From Tetrapyrgos nigripes (taxonomy: Eukaryota > Basidiomycota > Agaricomycetes > Agaricales > Campanellaceae): a stretch of 64,000 nt of DNA. The stretch spans positions 113,511-177,510 of the forward strand of contig JAACJM010000186.1 in NCBI GenBank assembly GCA_013368315.1, given 5' to 3'. Of this stretch, positions 23,673 to 34,990 are shown piece by piece. Positions within the stretch are counted from its first letter, which is position 1. Each line of letters opens with the position of its first letter. The position numbers and the translations under genes were made by a program. Under the pieces are notes generated by a model. That model was not told where the DNA came from. It did no database searches and was given only the letters and a program-made list of their open reading frames with translations.

Positions 23673-25866
23673 CCTGAGTTGTTGGTATAATTAATGTGTT
23701 GTGTATACAAGGTCCATTTACGACTGTTCACAGTACATGGTCTACAATGACATTATTTATCATGAACATCTTGGGTAGAAAGGGCAGTAACTTCAAAAAA
23801 AGTTTCACGAAAATGGGCACGCTCCAAGAAATACTTCCAAGTGACTGCAACGCAAGCTAGGGAGTCCCAGCTTCTTTTCAAGCCTTCCTTAAGTTAACGA
23901 TCTCCAAAGACAGTTCCAAGCCCTCCTTCTCCAGAAGACGTAAACGAGGTTCAACCTCAGAAAACGCACTGGTCCATTTCTCGCCTAAGATGGGTGTTAA
24001 AAAATAGGCTGATAACTCAAAACGAGCGATTTGTTGGAGCTTGGAGTATGGACCAGGGAAAATAGCTCTACGGGAAGTGAGCATGGAGAGTAGGTCTTCC
24101 GGGGGAGGTAAAGAAGGACGGTCGGAGGAATTATCGTCAAGTTCTCGACCGGTATAGAATGATAATTGACAGCTTTTCAGTTGAGGAAGGAGAATATGGG
24201 TTATTTCCTCCGACCAGGTGTCGACTGGGAAGGTGAGTCTGGAAAAGAAGTCTCCATCGATGAGAGAAAAGTGTCTGTTGACATCCAAAGACAGATGCAT
24301 GAGACTGGGGGTGAAAGCAAATATATCCAGTAACTCATTGCAAGACTGAACAAGCTGACCATTCAGTTTCAAAGTTGTCAGATGGCAGCCTGAGCGTCGA
24401 ACCAAGTCCTCCAGGCTGGGAAGCACTGAAATTTGCTGTCCATTATAACGTGCAGTGAGGTCGAGGGTGGTAAGGGATGGCAATGTCAAGGATGCGAAAG
24501 TATTGGCGCAGTCGTCGATTTGATAGAACCAGCATCTGAGCGAGCGAAGATTGACATGAGTAATTGGGAGGGAGAGCATGTCGTTGTCCACATCGTCATC
24601 GTTATCGAAGTCATCCTCCAGCCCAATTTGTAAGCCACACTCTTGCAGAAGCGGGAATGTCTGGAACACACGGAAAATCCTTGACAGCTCCATACCACTC
24701 TCAATCACTAACTTCTGCAAGTCTTCTGAAGTGAAAAGAAGAGTACCGTCATTGCAGGTGGGGACCTGCAATGAGAGAAGTGCAGGAGCATGTGGCCAGA
24801 TCGACGAAATGATACTGGAATGACCGCTTGATTCGAGGGTACTTTGAAGACGAAATTCCTTCAAATTAGGATAGTAGTAGTCCGTCGGCTGCGAGAGGAA
24901 TTTATCCGCATGTGACAATAGGTTCCACCCAAAACAGAAAGAACAATTCATCCAGCGATCCCCACAATTCAACAGAGCTTGTAGAATTGACCAGATGCAA
25001 CTGTCCTCGTCCGGCTCGCACCCATTGTCATCTTCATCGAGGGGTGAGCCATAGAAATCTAGAGTCAACAACGCAGACCCGGAATTGAGAAGATAGATCT
25101 CCAACAGACGTGTGATAGCAGCAGCAGGCTCCTCGTACACTACATGGACTTTGAGCTCTGACCAGAGCCCCGGCATTGTGAGAGCGACCTTTCGCCAGAA
25201 TGAGCAAGTCTGGGAGATGACAAGCGCAGGAGCTGCGAAGCTTTCTCGGTGCATGTCTACCAGAAGACTAGGACTACAGCACCATGAGAATATCTCCCCA
25301 AGTATCTCCATTGGCAGTTTACGCTGCGGTGCTGAGAATGCGCGGTAGCGATCTCTGGAGCGTTGCAGGTCGTCCCTGTGTGTCTTTAGAGTTGCGAGAG
25401 TATTCGACAGTCGTTCGATTTCCTCGTCATAATGGCGGAGATCGCGATCGGCATCTTCTATCAGTGATTGTATATGGTATAATTCTGTATCGGAGGGAAT
25501 GGACATGTTGCGAAAGTTCTCGTTGGTAACTAGGATTGCGGGCTCGTCATCGAATTTGAGCTCTGAATGGCAGTGATTGCAGAGGAGAGTCGTGGGCATT
25601 GCTTTTGGGCTTATCAGTAAGTTTGGGACAGGATATGACGAGAATCGTACCCACTGGAGACAGTATTGGAGCTTTTTACGATGGGCACTGGTATTAGTGA
25701 TTGGAATGAAAGACACATCAAGACTCTCTCAAGCTTGATGGATAAACCATATCAGTATTGCTAGAAGACTGTTCAACAGAAGCGTCACGTACAGAGCTTG
25801 CAATGAAGGATTTGAAGGTGGTGGTAGGAATAGAAGACGCGTTTGACATGACGCGGTGCGTCCGAT
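23673..25866. repeat. Right copy of the 2.2-kb tandem duplication
   Basis: This is the partner of 21068-23285, in the same orientation and separated from it by 387 bases. It holds the intact F-box gene together with the same downstream and upstream flanking sequence. Confidence 0.85.
23878..25599 (-). CDS. F-box/LRR-like protein, intact
   Basis: A single exon of 573 residues starts at ATG 25599, chosen because MPTTLLCNHCHSEL is the N-terminus shared with the paralogue; an upstream extension of the frame has no ATG. Layout: an LCNHCH motif at residues 6-11, a predicted coiled coil around 45-90 (IQSLIEDADRDLRHYDEEI and onwards), an F-box LPMEILGEIFSWCC near 100, ALVISQTCSFWRKV near 135, LRR-like repeats with LPSLTTLDL near 410, and the closing module GEKWTSAFSEVEPRLRLLEKEGLEL. 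Such proteins are expected to link substrates to Skp1 and cullin in an SCF ubiquitin ligase. Substrate unknown. No introns. Confidence 0.88.
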   Translation of the reverse strand: MPTTLLCNHCHSELKFDDEPAILVTNENFRNMSIPSDTELYHIQSLIEDADRDLRHYDEEIERLSNTLATLKTHRDDLQRSRDRYRAFSAPQRKLPMEILGEIFSWCCSPSLLVDMHRESFAAPALVISQTCSFWRKVALTMPGLWSELKVHVVYEEPAAAITRLLEIYLLNSGSALLTLDFYGSPLDEDDNGCEPDEDSCIWSILQALLNCGDRWMNCSFCFGWNLLSHADKFLSQPTDYYYPNLKEFRLQSTLESSGHSSIISSIWPHAPALLSLQVPTCNDGTLLFTSEDLQKLVIESGMELSRIFRVFQTFPLLQECGLQIGLEDDFDNDDDVDNDMLSLPITHVNLRSLRCWFYQIDDCANTFASLTLPSLTTLDLTARYNGQQISVLPSLEDLVRRSGCHLTTLKLNGQLVQSCNELLDIFAFTPSLMHLSLDVNRHFSLIDGDFFSRLTFPVDTWSEEITHILLPQLKSCQLSFYTGRELDDNSSDRPSLPPPEDLLSMLTSRRAIFPGPYSKLQQIARFELSAYFLTPILGEKWTSAFSEVEPRLRLLEKEGLELSLEIVNLRKA

Positions 25867-26229
25867 TCAAGGTCCTGATCCACTCGGCTTCAAGACGGTA
25901 TGTAAGGGCAGCATAGTATACAGCATATTCAATTTGAAATCATTGGTACTGGTATGTGTGGGTAGAAGGCTTGAAAAACGTGCAGTGGTATGGTATCCGT
26001 ATATTCTTGGCCGTTTACTTTTTCTTTTTCAGGGTTTCTGATACCCTTCAGAGGCTCCATTTTTCAGTAGACACACTCTGCATGTATCATAGTCATCATA
26101 TACGCATGTAGAGCGAATCATTTTGGTTTTGCAGATCCGAGTCTCAGTTGGCCAAATTTGTCCACGCCGAGCTCGGACCTCTTTCACTTTATCCCCGTCC
26201 CTCAAACTGTCTTCCACTTGTTATGCCTC
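25867..26229. other. Intergenic spacer between the F-box gene and Atg15 gene
   Basis: 363 bases between divergently oriented genes, presumably holding two promoters. A T-rich tract lies near 26019-26031. No further gene is visible. Confidence 0.45.
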
Positions 26230-27857
26230 ATGCTACCAACAGCATTGACGAGTCTTCTCGTCTCACTGCTTAATCTCATTACCTCCAATGAGCCTGTTCA
26301 AACTCCTATCAAACAAGCCTCATCTTCACTTTACTTCGAACTGCGTCATCAACATGCAGTCTCTTCTTCCGCCCATGTTGTCTTTTCCGATTATTCAATA
26401 CCCTCACGGCTACGATTCTCCTCTACGAACCAACACTATCAACGATACGACGACGAGAAATACACGAATACCTCTTTCACAGTCTCAAGTCGCCGGATAT
26501 CATCATTCAAACCACCAGACTTTGAGTCTTTCTCTCAAGCAAGGACACAATCTATGAAGTTTGGACAGAGCGTTAGTCTGCCTTGGGAGGAGGAGGAGAT
26601 TTCTGCACCTGATGTTGAAAGCAGGGATACGCTCCTGACGTTGGCGAAGATGTCAAATAATGCATATGTTGAACCGGAAGATCCAGCGTGGTATGAGCTA
26701 GGGAGTAATTGGACCGTGGTATGTCCGTTTCTATGTTCTACCACTCTATCATCTCACAAGTTAACGGTCGTAGGGATATCCATTCGGATGGGAACCCGAC
26801 GCTGATGGGTTTAGAGGGCACGTCTTTGCTACTCCGGATAATTCGACTGTTGTCTTGTCTATCAAAGGCACGTCTGCAGGCGTGTTCGGAGGCGGAGGTC
26901 CGACTGTGAAGAAGGATAAGCTTAACGATAATTTACTGTTCAGCTGTTGTTGTGCTCGTGTGGATTGGACTTGGTCGACAGTGTGTGGATGCTATAGAGG
27001 TGGATGGAAGTGCGATCAAAGTTGTGTAGAGGCAGCGTTGACGGATGACAGTCTTTTTTATCCTATTGGTACGGTGAGTGCGTTTGGTTCGCTATTTTGG
27101 TTGGAAGGCTCATCGAGATTGGAATTGGCAGAACTTGTACAATAATATCAGCTACATGTATCCCGAATCCAATATCTGGATAATAGGCCATTCTTTGGGT
27201 GGTGCTCTTGCTGCTTTGGTCGGAGTGACTTTTGGAACGCCGGTGGTGACGTTTGAGTCTCCTGGGGAGAGAATGGCTGCTCGTCGTTTACATCTTCCTA
27301 CTCCGGTAAGTCTTCGGTCTACTCGTCGGTTGTGTCTTTTTGACTTACGCATGCGCTGTTTACAGCCATCGGACGAACATATCACACACGTCTACCATAC
27401 CGCCGGTATGTCCGTTTCCTCATAACCCAGAATCCGTCCTAACGTTGTTCTTCCTTTCAGATCCAATCGCTATGGGAACTTGTAACGGAGTCCTTTCTTC
27501 TTGTGCATTGGGAGGATATGCTATGGAATCTCGGTACATCTACCTTATTCGCCAGGGTATACATGCAATCGGCCAACGCTGACTATTCTCTTTGCAGATG
27601 TCATCAAGGCAAGTCTATCATCTATGACACCGTGTCGAATTATTCCTGGGCTGTGGATATTCGGACACATGGGATTGTCTCTGTCATCGAGAAACTACTG
27701 TCGGATCCTTGGCCTCCAAGTGAAGAGATTGGTAGACAGGTTCCGGAGCCTATTCGAGAGGAGGATTGTGTGGTGCGTTTGGAATCGATTTCTTTTTGGA
27801 AGATGCTAATGAAGTGATGTTATTCAGGAATGCTACAGCTGGGAGTTTGATGAATAG
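26230..27857 (+). CDS. ATG15: Atg15-type autophagic body lipase
   Basis: Seven exons (26230-26718, 26774-27073, 27132-27305, 27366-27405, 27461-27533, 27598-27772, 27828-27857) give 426 residues. The N-terminus is a hydrophobic signal anchor ([17 protein letters not shown]). The lipase elbow is IIGHSLGG, preceded by [13 protein letters not shown] and followed by [16 protein letters not shown]. The cysteine-rich segment CCCARVDW...[10 protein letters not shown] and the late blocks [35 protein letters not shown] and [10 protein letters not shown] are all typical of Atg15. The enzyme travels through the secretory route to the vacuole and dissolves the membranes of autophagic and Cvt bodies. The start at 26230 is the first ATG; upstream codons in the same frame are also hydrophobic, so a slightly longer form is possible. 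Confidence 0.92.
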
Positions 27858-28400
27858 GTCTCACACCACTTAGTCGATCTGTATTATACACAAGAAACAC
27901 GAGGACATTGTGCTGCATGTGAGGAGCAAAGGACGGTCGGAGTTATCTAAACTAGACGCATAGGAATCCAATGACCATTCCCTAGACATCTACTATGCGC
28001 TGTTTTCTGCCACTCTGTCAACACTCTTTCCTGGAAATACAAGCTCTAGTCGTCGAGAATCCTTTAAGACTTTTTACTGTATATATGGTCGGGTTGTGAT
28101 TGGGCTCGTACAGCAACATGCGAGGCTTGGAAAGCATATTGTATGTCGCTCGGTCATTTGAATCACAAACAAGTCAAATCTGAAACCCAGTGAAAAGTCA
28201 CCAGAGCCCGAGCGAGTCTGAGCGAGCGTGTCAAAAGGTATCGAGTTAGACTAGCTCTGGCTCTCTGTCGTTTGAATTTTTGCACACCTGTCTGAACGAG
28301 GCAGAGCCCCAGTGATTCTTTTGACCGATCAAGAACATCTTCGCTCTCCTTCGTTCTGCTTATTGTCAATACTCCTTGTACTCATGCAACCCATAGCCCG
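27858..28400. other. Intergenic region downstream of the Atg15 gene
   Basis: About 540 bases with no supported gene; small frames only. It includes the 3' region of the lipase gene. Confidence 0.4.
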
Positions 28401-28426
28401 GCACCAGATATCCGAAGAGTTGATGA

Positions 28427-28876
28427 TATTCAAGGAAATGAAGGAATGATTGACCTAAGATACAAATCATTGTCAGTGGACTCAGCGACGTAAGGGAAAT
28501 TTATCAAAGTACTCACTGCAGTAAAAGGCGAGACCAGCTAAAATGCGAGACCGAGATTATCGAGGGACCATTATAATAGAAGGGATGAGAAACTTACTGC
28601 GAGGCAACCACATCCTCTGGTACCACCTACTAGGCAGAACAGCAGAATGTGTGAGTATATGGGTCACAAACACGGCGACGAAAGAAGACATACCTCCATA
28701 TACTGCATCAAAGCACAATGGCCAATCTGCGAGATGAAATAGCTCAGTATGTGCTGATAGAACACGGAACTGGACACTATGCACAGCAACGCACCTCGTG
28801 TTGTACCACCCAACTCGAAGAACAAGCTATGTAGAATCTTGAAAGCAATGAATGGAGAGTCAGAGTGTATATGCAC
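28427..28876 (-). other. Possible small multi-exon gene, unresolved
   Basis: The minus strand shows several plausible donors and acceptors 60-90 bases apart, and frames such as ILHSLFFELGGTTRG and SSSVFYQHILSYFISQIGH that look hydrophobic. One splice path continues to VVPEDVVAS and a stop near 28440; another gives AHTELFHLADWPLCFDAVYG. No path matches a family I know, and the frames disagree. I record the splice signals and hydrophobic content but cannot give a reliable model. Confidence 0.25.
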
Positions 28877-29140
28877 ATCAACAAACAGGCATAGAAATGA
28901 AAGGCGTTGAGGGAAATAGACCTACTGGCCGTATAGTGAGGAGGAGCACGGTGGTGGTATGGGAACAAGATGGGCAGGCAGGAAGATCTGAAAGTTGCTA
29001 CATGGTACTTCGTTCTCGAGGAATACGACGGTAAAGAATAATCTCGTTTGAATCGTTTCATACACATACACAAGTTCTGACTAGAATATAGTATTTCCCG
29101 CTGCCAGTCATCCTCCTAGAACTGCTCCTGCTCAGGGACA

Positions 29141-30390
29141 TCAGTTGCCCAACGGCGTGCCGTTTGGCACAGGAGTGAAACTTGCAGGCACATTGAGTGA
29201 TCCCCATGGTCCGCCGCCCTGGTACACATACTGGGTGTATGCGGAATCCCAGGTCGTATCAGTGTAGTTGACGAATTGGAACCCATCCGGAGGAGGGACC
29301 GATTCGGTTTTCCAGCAAGAATCCGTAATGACGGAGGTCACGTACTCGCAGTTGTCCTTGCAGAATAGGTCCCTGGAATAAATTTTCAGAGAAGCGAGCA
29401 CACCGGCTGGGCTGTTCCCATCGTCATAGTTCTCGCCATACACTGCGACGACCACCTTGTTGTGTGGTCTAGGAAGAGTGACGTTGAATCGCTGTGCGTT
29501 AGGCCAATAGGTACCCGTGCCAATGAACTCGCCGTTGAGGTACAGAGAGTACTGAAGTGGGAGAGAAAATGGTCAAACACAGAGGTCAAATGAGAACAGG
29601 ATCAATAATTACGGCGTTATCCGTTGTAATCAGTGCCTCTGCCCGTTCGGCGACGTGTCCAAAGGGAAGTCGAACAGTCCTGTGATCATAATGTCATCAA
29701 CCATGAATCGACAAGGTGAACTAGGATAGCTTACCGACGGAAAGGTCGCCCGCCGGGTGGGACACCAGCCCCCGGCCCACCCGTAGTCGCGTTAAGCTCC
29801 TGCGTCCAGATCCAATAAACATTGTCAAAGGAAGCTGGGACTGCCGGATTGGTGGAATTGACAGGAATGGACTAAAGAAAGAGTCAGTTCGTACCCTGTC
29901 CTGATCACTCGGTAGTGAAGACGTACCTGAAGCGCGCAAACATCATCATTATCCTCACCGCTATCGCCACTACCAGACATAGAGTGGCTTCCCTGTAGGA
30001 AACCTCCTGGTTAGCAAGGCTCGCTCTTGAAAAGCGAGAAAGGCAACACACCTCCATATCATCGCAACAAAGATGAAGCAACTCGGTGAACTGCTGGGTG
30101 TCGAGGTCGAGAGGACAAGAAGAAGTGAGCAGGATCGCGTCTTCAATGAGCTCCTGGGCGATACAACTGAAATCCACGCCCTTGATGATACAGCTCACTG
30201 GCGTCGTCGTCGTCTAGATTAGTCGTCAGCCGGTCACACCTAGCGTAAAGAACGCGTATATACATACCGTATCCTTGTTGCATTGCTCAAACAAGTCCTT
30301 AAGAGAATCATTCGAGTCGAGGATGGCAAGCGGCGTGGCAAGAACACTGGCAAAGAGCAGCGTGAAGGGTAGGAGTTTGATGGAAGGCAT
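29141..30390 (-). CDS. Secreted protein, putative galactose-binding-like domain
   Basis: Six exons on the minus strand (30390-30268, 30213-30052, 29992-29927, 29871-29735, 29679-29613, 29551-29141) join to 321 residues. The N-terminus is a signal peptide: MPSIKLLPFTLLFASVLATP with a likely cut after LAT. A cysteine-bearing segment follows (SCIIKGVDFSCIAQEL, LLHLCCDDMEG), then an acidic serine-glycine linker. The second half has WIWTQEL, FRRTVRLPFG, ALITTDNAYSLYLNGEFIG and a beta-rich tail, the pattern of the jelly-roll domains often attached to fungal glycosidases and adhesins. No catalytic motif is visible. It is likely exported; its ligand is unknown. Confidence 0.75.
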
Positions 30391-30940
30391 GGTAGTGTGT
30401 ACAAGGAATGTGAATAGTAGAGAATGCAAAGAGCGAGAACGCTCAAGGTTAGAGATGAAAGGAAGCGAAAGGTCCTTGGGGTCTCAAAAAGGGCCCAGTT
30501 CTTTATGTACTCCCATCGGGAAGGCCCGACGAACGATCGAAACAGTTTAGGAAAGACGTCGTTGAAAAAATACCAAAAAGGGAAGTTTTGCAGTCCTTGA
30601 TAGACCACTGTCGCTGTTGACACAGAAGATGACCGGGCTATCTGGAGATGTACTGGAGAGAAGGATACAGATGAATGCGCCTTAAAGACCAATGCATATG
30701 GTCGAACTGGTGCAAAGGTAGTGTAGCCTCGGGATACTTGGTTGTAGTTCGAATCGTGTATGTAAATGCATCAACGATTACAACTAATATTTCGATTATC
30801 TGGTGCCCAAGCACTCACCACGCATCGCGAGATGAGGAAAAGGAGGAGTCGTCCGAGGAGCAACCAAACAGCCGAGAATCCGCGTCATGCCCAAATTTTC
30901 TTTCAACAACCACGCAGCACGCTGATTCTTTGAAAGTAAT
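30391..30940. other. Intergenic region
   Basis: 550 bases holding the promoter of the secreted-protein gene. No gene is visible. Confidence 0.4.
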
Positions 30941-31300
30941 GCCTACGACTCCCCTATGCAACCGGTGTCAAGCGGACCCCCTGCTTTAGTGGTATCCCAG
31001 ACGTGTGCTTTTTGGCGACAGAGTCGGACAGACCACGGAAAAAAGACCAAGGAACCTGAAAAGACAACTTTGGAAAAATCGCGGCTGTCAGCTTGAAGTT
31101 GACCAAGCGCGACCGGGTCCGCTCTTCGACCCCAACTGCAGCACCGTTCGGCATCCTTTGTTCCTTTTGCAGTAGCAGTCGAGAACTTTTCGTGCCCCGA
31201 CCTGAATGACAAGGCAGACTGGCATTTTCTTCCGGAACGATCTCATAGGATCTTGTGAAGCTTTGGAGGTTGACGTGAGGAGTGATAAACTCTGTTGGCC
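30941..31300 (+). pseudogene. F-box family relic with internal deletion
   Basis: ATG at 30941-30943 or so gives MPTTPLCNRCQADPLL, the family N-terminus, followed at once by PALVVSQTCAFWRQS in a shifted frame, a block that normally lies about 120 residues later. The coiled coil and F-box are therefore deleted. Downstream, ADWHFLPERSHRI and other scraps persist among stops. It lies head to head with the intact gene at 31538-33268. Confidence 0.65.
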
Positions 31301-31537
31301 TCCCTTGAGTATGGGAATGGATGATATACCCGTTGGGGTCAAAGGTGAGCCTTATGCAGTCTTCGTATCCGAAACGAGTTACGACTCTGAACTGAGGATT
31401 CTACGGCAGGGTATCCCTTGCGTTTCGTGACAATTTTTTGGAAACGACTGTCCTTATTCGCTCTCTACTATGTACGCGGCTCTGATAAATCCAAGATATG
31501 TATCATAAGGCCAGTCGTGCGCCGCTGCAAGTACCTA

Positions 31538-33268
31538 TCACCAAATCTGAACTTTCAACGTCAATTCCAACCCTTCCCTCTCCAAACCCCGCAAATGAGG
31601 TTCCAGACTCGAAGAGAATGTATCAAGCCATGTTCGTCTGCGAGCCTGTGTTGAGCCGAGATAGACAGACAAGTGAAACTGCTCGAGTTTTTCCAGAACG
31701 TCGTTAGCATTGTCATTGGGTGGATATCTTCGAGAATGGATCATGGTGTATATGTTTTCGGAGTCTAGGTGTGGCAGGGAAGAATCGGTTTGACGAGTAG
31801 AATTCTGAGTGGCGCTATGATGATGTGTCACCAAACTGAAGCACTTCAGTCGCGGGAGTAGCATGAAAGGATTGGTTAGGGAGCGAGATGTCATTAGCAC
31901 ATTGCTGTCCAGATTGAAGGAGAGACTCTGGAAGAGGTTTTTGGTGAAGACCTCTGAATCTTCCATGTCAGGGCAGATGGTAAAATCAACGACGGTAGGA
32001 GTGAGAGCAATCAATTCTATCAAATCCTTGGCTGACAGGAAAAGAGCATCCGACAACCTCAGAACTGACAATTGACAACCCGAGCGCTGCAGCATCTGCC
32101 TCAACTCTTGAGACATCGAATGTCGTGTTCTCAGAGTAAGATTCGACTGGGATACTGTAAGGTCGAGAATTGTGAGGGATGGTAAGATGAGGATGGAGAT
32201 AAGCAGGGGTGTTACATTGCCGCCGTAGTAGAGATATCTCAGCGAGTCGAGTTCGTCGCAAGAGATTGGCGTTAGGATAGGGTCATCTTCGACCTCCGGG
32301 TCCTCATCATTCAGGTCGCCGCTAAACTGTATGTCCTTCAAACTTGTGCAGGTCCTGAACAACCAAATGGCATCTGGTGGAAACCAAATAGGCTGGTCCA
32401 GTTTCAGACTCTGCAAGTTTGAGTGGGAAGCAATAAGGTTGTACTGTAATGAAGTGGCTTCCAAGGATTGCAAGTTGGGTGCCTGCATGAAGAAGTGGTA
32501 ATCTGCATCTGGGTCATCGTATTCTGTATCCCAGACGACAAATAGAGACGTAAGACACTGGAGCTCGGGGTGTTCTCCGAGGGGCTCCCAAATTTCACAA
32601 GAGGGTCCTGCGCTGAAGAGGATATCGTTGAAGAGCTCGAAGGAGACTGTCGACCAACGATGAGCTTCCTTCAATAAGGAGTTCAGAATTGTTCGGTCAG
32701 AGCGAATGAGGTCCTCTCGAGAAACCCATCTCCAATCGTCGTCACCAAGATCACGTTGGGCTGTGATATGAAGTCTCAGAGGGGAAGACTGAGAATTGAG
32801 AAGATAGAGGTCGACCACCTGGGCATTTCTAGAACCCGGACCGCAAAAAATGTTCACTGAGAGATTGGACCATATCTCTGTGCAGCCCAGGGCTATCTGT
32901 CGCCAAAATGAACATATCTGGGAAATATCCAGCGCGGGTGCCATAACCTCCTCGTCTCCGACCAACGAAAGACCTGGTACGCAAGCCAGAAAGAATATTT
33001 GCAACAAAATTTCCACAGGTAGCCTTCGAGTGGGCGACACAACAGCACGATACTGGTCCCTGACGTCCTGGAGATTATCCCGTTGCTTCTGGACTGTGCT
33101 GAGCTTCTCCACATTGAAACCATCCAGTCTGAGCTCGACGGCTTTGAGCAAGAGCTGTATCTGAGAGACTTCAACCTCGGAAGGAATGTATGAGGAAGAC
33201 AAGAGTTCTGCGGTGACCGGTGGGAATGGTTCCTCCTCAGAAACCCCACCAGTAGGGGTCTGTTGCAT
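31538..33268 (-). CDS. F-box/LRR-like protein, intact but lacking the LCxxCH start
   Basis: A single exon of 576 residues from ATG 33268. It has the coiled-coil segment (IQLLLKAVELRLDGFNVEKL), an F-box LPVEILLQIFFLACVPG, APALDISQICSFWRQIALG, LRR-like repeats with LPSLTILDLTV, and the closing WLDTFSSSLEPHLRGLEREGLEL. It begins MQQTPTGGVSEEE, without the LCNxCH motif of its relatives; the in-frame upstream sequence contains a lone cysteine but no ATG. Sequence divergence from the tandem pair is large, so it is an older paralogue. Probable SCF substrate receptor; target unknown. Confidence 0.85.
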   Translation of the reverse strand: MQQTPTGGVSEEEPFPPVTAELLSSSYIPSEVEVSQIQLLLKAVELRLDGFNVEKLSTVQKQRDNLQDVRDQYRAVVSPTRRLPVEILLQIFFLACVPGLSLVGDEEVMAPALDISQICSFWRQIALGCTEIWSNLSVNIFCGPGSRNAQVVDLYLLNSQSSPLRLHITAQRDLGDDDWRWVSREDLIRSDRTILNSLLKEAHRWSTVSFELFNDILFSAGPSCEIWEPLGEHPELQCLTSLFVVWDTEYDDPDADYHFFMQAPNLQSLEATSLQYNLIASHSNLQSLKLDQPIWFPPDAIWLFRTCTSLKDIQFSGDLNDEDPEVEDDPILTPISCDELDSLRYLYYGGNVTPLLISILILPSLTILDLTVSQSNLTLRTRHSMSQELRQMLQRSGCQLSVLRLSDALFLSAKDLIELIALTPTVVDFTICPDMEDSEVFTKNLFQSLSFNLDSNVLMTSRSLTNPFMLLPRLKCFSLVTHHHSATQNSTRQTDSSLPHLDSENIYTMIHSRRYPPNDNANDVLEKLEQFHLSVYLGSTQARRRTWLDTFSSSLEPHLRGLEREGLELTLKVQIW

Positions 33269-33479
33269 TTTACACAACACGAAGAGCTCCAAAAAGAACA
33301 ATAATTACATAATGATTGGCAATTGACAAGAGACGCGTTCAATCACTTCAAACGTTTACAGGTCTTAGCTGCCAACTACGACATTCCGGGCCAGTGATCT
33401 CACTGGAAACGGGGATACTTCTGTACGAGTCAGGCTCTTCACAATGTATGCGCGAGTACTGATTTTACTAGTGATCAAT

Positions 33480-34990
33480 GTCCCAACTGTCCTATGCGAC
33501 CGCTGCTAAGCAGAATTAGCAGAAGAGAAACCCTTTTCCTCCCTCTCCAACAAGCAATTTCGCGACCTTCTGGCGTCGAAATATCTCGAACACGGTCTCT
33601 CCTAGAAGCTATCATGCCTTCGTTGGATCTATATCTCCTCAACTCAAAATCTGCACCGTTGAGTGTAGTTGTCACTGAGCACACCGTTCACCGACGACTC
33701 TGATGACTCATTGTCAGATGATGGCGGGCCAAACGAGGACAGCTGCGTTTGGTCAAATTTCCAGTCCCTCCTTGACGTTGGAGATCGTTGGGAACTAGCT
33801 GCTTTCTTGTTCGACTGAGGCGTACTTCATTGTGCAAGCAGTTTACTCTACCAGTCACCTTATCCTCACTACTCCAACTTGAGACGGCTTTACATCGAAA
33901 GTCGCGGTGTACTCTTGGATCAATCCAAGATTTTTTCGTCTGTGTTCTCATCTATCTGGAACCATGCTCCTCAATCCCTGGAGGTCCCGTTTCACGAGGA
34001 CAGTTTTCGCTTCACTTCCCAATCCTTGCGCCAACTTTTTCTGATGCATGATCTCATCAATGCCTTCTCAGTTGCTGTTGGTCTATTAAAGGGTTTTCCT
34101 GCCCTGCAGCACATCACCTTCACCATTGACTCGGAAGATGACGAAGAAAACGAACTGGCCATATCACCCCCATTGACGCATACCGACCTTTAATCGTTTA
34201 CCTCGCAGTTCTTTTCCTTGGAGCGAGGCATAACAGTCGTCTCTTGACATTGTCCTCACTTGACCTTTCGCTCACTCGGGATCCAAATGCGACCGACATA
34301 GCAAAACACTCTCTCATAGTCTAAAGGACGTGCTCCAACGCTCAGGTTGCTGTTTGCAGACCCTGAAGTTGTATGGTAGATTTTTCGCGTCTTTGTGGAA
34401 ATCTTCACTTTGACACCTATTCACCTTACACGCGGCCCAGATGACCACCGGGCCCAAAATCCGATAATACGTAGTTTGAAGGATATGATACAGTGCTCAG
34501 GGTGCAGGGTCTCTGGGATCTGAGCCTGTATGGCAAATTATTCCAGTCCCAAGACGAGTTGTTGGATTTACCAGTCTCACGGACCTTAACCTCGATGTCG
34601 GGGTTTACCCTAGTTTCTTCATTGGCAATTTACTTTCAAACATCGCCTTTAACACTCACACCCCGAAATCCAACATACTCCCCAAGTTGAAGCCTTTTCC
34701 ATTATCATTTGCGGAGCCTTCACCTGGAATACTGGCTGATGACGCGTGACGAACCGCCATCTACCTTTCCTGATCCCAAAGCTATATTCGCAATGATAGC
34801 CTCACGGAGACAATTACCCGGCTCTTCAAATGTGGAGCTAGCGCAAGTTTCTCTTTTTCAACTAGCCGCCCGATTTTATACGGCCCATGGGGATGAATGG
34901 GCCCAAGGATTTGAGTGCGATGTAGAGCCACTTTTATGAGAGCTGGAGTGCGATAGCTTTCGTTTGGACTTGATTATACAAACTTCCGAG
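33480..34990 (+). pseudogene. F-box family pseudogene, multiply broken
   Basis: Pieces of the family follow in order but in changing frames: DLYLLNSKSAPLSVVV, then (through stops) GDRWELAAF, SSIWNHAPQSLEVPF, FPALQHITFTIDSEDDEENEL with PPLTHTDL, and near the end FPDPKAIFAMIASRRQLPGSS and WAQGFECDVEPLL. The N-terminal coiled coil and F-box are deleted: RSLLEAI is joined directly to DLYLLNS. At least three stops and two frame changes are present. This copy sits head to head with the intact gene to its left. Confidence 0.75.

Noticed and set aside
30747..30755. GTTCGAATC resembling a tRNA T-loop
   Set aside because: The flanking bases do not form a T-stem and no acceptor or anticodon arm could be built around it.
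31863..32075. Plus-strand frames opposite the intact F-box gene
   Set aside because: They are antisense shadows of the minus-strand coding frame without independent motifs.
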